A stretch of 6,801 nt of DNA from positions 1 through 6,801 of the forward strand of contig JANYAW010000399.1 of the NCBI GenBank assembly GCA_025361105.1. The letters run 5' to 3'. The translations under genes and the position numbers were made by a program. This DNA is from Rhodocyclaceae bacterium (GTDB lineage: Bacteria; Pseudomonadota; Gammaproteobacteria; Burkholderiales; Rhodocyclaceae). The notes below the pieces were generated by a model, which ran no database searches, had not been told where the DNA came from, and saw only the letters and a list, made by a program, of their open reading frames with translations. Each line of letters opens with the position of its first letter. Position 1 is the first letter of the stretch. Below are positions 5,688 to 6,801 of the stretch, in pieces.

Positions 5688-6801
5688 ATGAGTGAACTAA
5701 ACGTCGCTAGCCTAGGCCAGGTTTTCACACCGCCTGCCATCGTCGCGCGCATGCTGGCGCTGCGAAGAAACAAAGGTCGTGTGCTCGATCCGGCTTGTGG
5801 CAATGGTGCGTTCTCCAAGCAAATCCCCGGCTGCGTGGCGATAGAACTCGACCCGGTGCACTGTCCGCACGAGGCAAAGAACATCGATTTTTTTGCTTAC
5901 CCCGAAGCGCAAAAATTCAGCACCATCATTGGTAATCCGCCCTACGTCAAAGCTCGCGATATCTTGCCCGCCACCCGCAGCCATGTACGCTCGCGCTTGC
6001 TCGATGGACACGCCAATTTATATCTGCATTTCATCGAAAAATGTGTGCGCCAGCTTGAAGCGGGTGGCGAACTTATCTTCATCACACCGCGCGATTTTCT
6101 CAAAGCCACCGGTGCGAAAAAGCTCAACACCTGGCTGTTCGACCACGGCACGATTACGGATTTTGAAGACTTGGGCGACGCCAAAATTTTTGATGGCGCG
6201 ACACCCAATTGCGCGATTTGGCGTTATGAAAAAGGCAATCTCTCGCACAAACTAAATGATGGCCGACGGATGACACAATCAGGCGGGCAATTGATGTTTG
6301 CGCGGGGGATTTACAACGTTCCGCTGCAAGAAGTGTTCGTTGTCAAAGTCGGCGCAGTGTCGGGTGCCGACGAGATTTTTTCCGAGCCGGAATTTGCCAA
6401 CACTGATTTTGTTTGTTCGCACACGGCGACCAGCGGTGCGACGCGACCGATGATTTATCTGGATCGCGAAGGCCCCATTGCGTATTTGGAAATGTTCAAG
6501 CAACGCCTGCTGGCGCGACGCGTGACCAGGTTTGACGAGAGCAATTGGTGGAAATGGGGGCGGCGTCATTTCGCCTCCAATGCGCCACGAATTTACGTCA
6601 ACCAAAAAACGCGCAACGCCCGCCCGTTTTTTCGTCATACCTGCAACAACTATGATGGCGCAGTGTTGGCCTTGTTTCCCCATCGCAGCGAACTTTCCTT
6701 GACCCAACTCAAGCGGCTTACCGAACTACTGAACGATGTCGATTGGGACGAACTCGGGTTCGTTTGTGACGGTCGCTATTTGTTCGCGCAACGCAGTCTC
6801 G
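5688..6801 (+). CDS. N6-adenine DNA methyltransferase, TaqI/Eco57I-like, cut off at right edge
   Basis: The frame is open from 5592 and has no stop up to the window end; 371 codons are visible from ATG 5688. The predicted enzyme transfers a methyl group from SAM to adenine in a specific DNA sequence. Motif order is that of gamma-class enzymes: motif X GQVFTPPAIVARML (10-23), motif I VLDPACGNGAF (32-42), an acidic IELD (52-55), catalytic motif IV IIGNPPYV (80-87), then a strand LEAGGELIFITPRDFL. The part after about residue 200, with VKVGAVSGADEIF, NWWKWGRRHF and IYVNQKTRN, fits the position of a target-recognition domain. ATG 5688 starts close to motif X; ATG 5661 would add nine residues (MRTIPTGIS). 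Neither start has a clear Shine-Dalgarno sequence. All visible motifs are intact. Whether it is an orphan, a type II methylase or the methylase half of a fused type IIG enzyme depends on sequence beyond the window. Confidence 0.9.
   Translation, partial: MSELNVASLGQVFTPPAIVARMLALRRNKGRVLDPACGNGAFSKQIPGCVAIELDPVHCPHEAKNIDFFAYPEAQKFSTIIGNPPYVKARDILPATRSHVRSRLLDGHANLYLHFIEKCVRQLEAGGELIFITPRDFLKATGAKKLNTWLFDHGTITDFEDLGDAKIFDGATPNCAIWRYEKGNLSHKLNDGRRMTQSGGQLMFARGIYNVPLQEVFVVKVGAVSGADEIFSEPEFANTDFVCSHTATSGATRPMIYLDREGPIAYLEMFKQRLLARRVTRFDESNWWKWGRRHFASNAPRIYVNQKTRNARPFFRHTCNNYDGAVLALFPHRSELSLTQLKRLTELLNDVDWDELGFVCDGRYLFAQRSL

Noticed and set aside
5705..5716. Adjacent CTAG palindromes (GCTAGC and GCCTAGGC) at the methyltransferase start
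   Set aside because: They fall in codons 7-10 of the gene and could be an operator, but a single short occurrence is not enough to call a site.
5564..5884. Minus-strand open frame of 106 codons across the DUF2782/methyltransferase gap
   Set aside because: It covers methyltransferase motifs X and I in antisense and the hairpin region, and has no domain signal.
6279..6707. Minus-strand open frame of 142 codons opposite the DNA methyltransferase
   Set aside because: The plus-strand frame carries clear methyltransferase motifs, and the antisense product has no family features.

Overview
The window looks like the chromosome of a betaproteobacterium (mid-GC, roughly 50-55% by eye). The reasons are the protein styles: a PolA with all three domains, a long-form TIGR00730/LOG protein carrying the N-terminal 'NAREAWRVFGIMSEFVEATERL' stretch, and a small secreted DUF2782 protein beside polA. 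I recall this grouping from beta- and gammaproteobacteria but have not checked it, and the genus cannot be read from the sequence. There is no sign of phage, insertion sequence, CRISPR, tRNA or rRNA.

Minus strand, right to left: polA (4422-1669) is followed by a 151-bp gap holding a 38-bp tandem repeat with a palindromic core. Then comes a tight group: a family 2 glycosyltransferase (1517-708), a small SAM-dependent methyltransferase (711-109, ATGA overlap) and the first 35 codons of a further gene (106 to the window edge). The last three are spaced as one translationally coupled operon, plausibly for a surface glycan. The repeat array lies between them and polA and probably weakens or ends polA transcription.

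Plus strand, left to right: a LOG-family nucleotide-hydrolase-like protein (4434-5168, GTG start) diverges from polA with only 11 bp between start codons. It is followed after 46 bp by a DUF2782 protein with a signal peptide (5215-5580). After a 107-bp gap with two strong hairpins, a gamma-type N6-adenine DNA methyltransferase with an NPPY motif (from 5688) runs off the right edge. It could be an orphan methylase or part of a restriction-modification system whose partner is outside the window.

Most of the window is ordinary housekeeping sequence. The parts worth a second look are non-coding: the hairpin array that starts inside the last codons of polA, the complementarity between its spacer and the glycosyltransferase ribosome binding site, the 11-bp divergent start region, and the overlapping alternative hairpins before the DNA methyltransferase.
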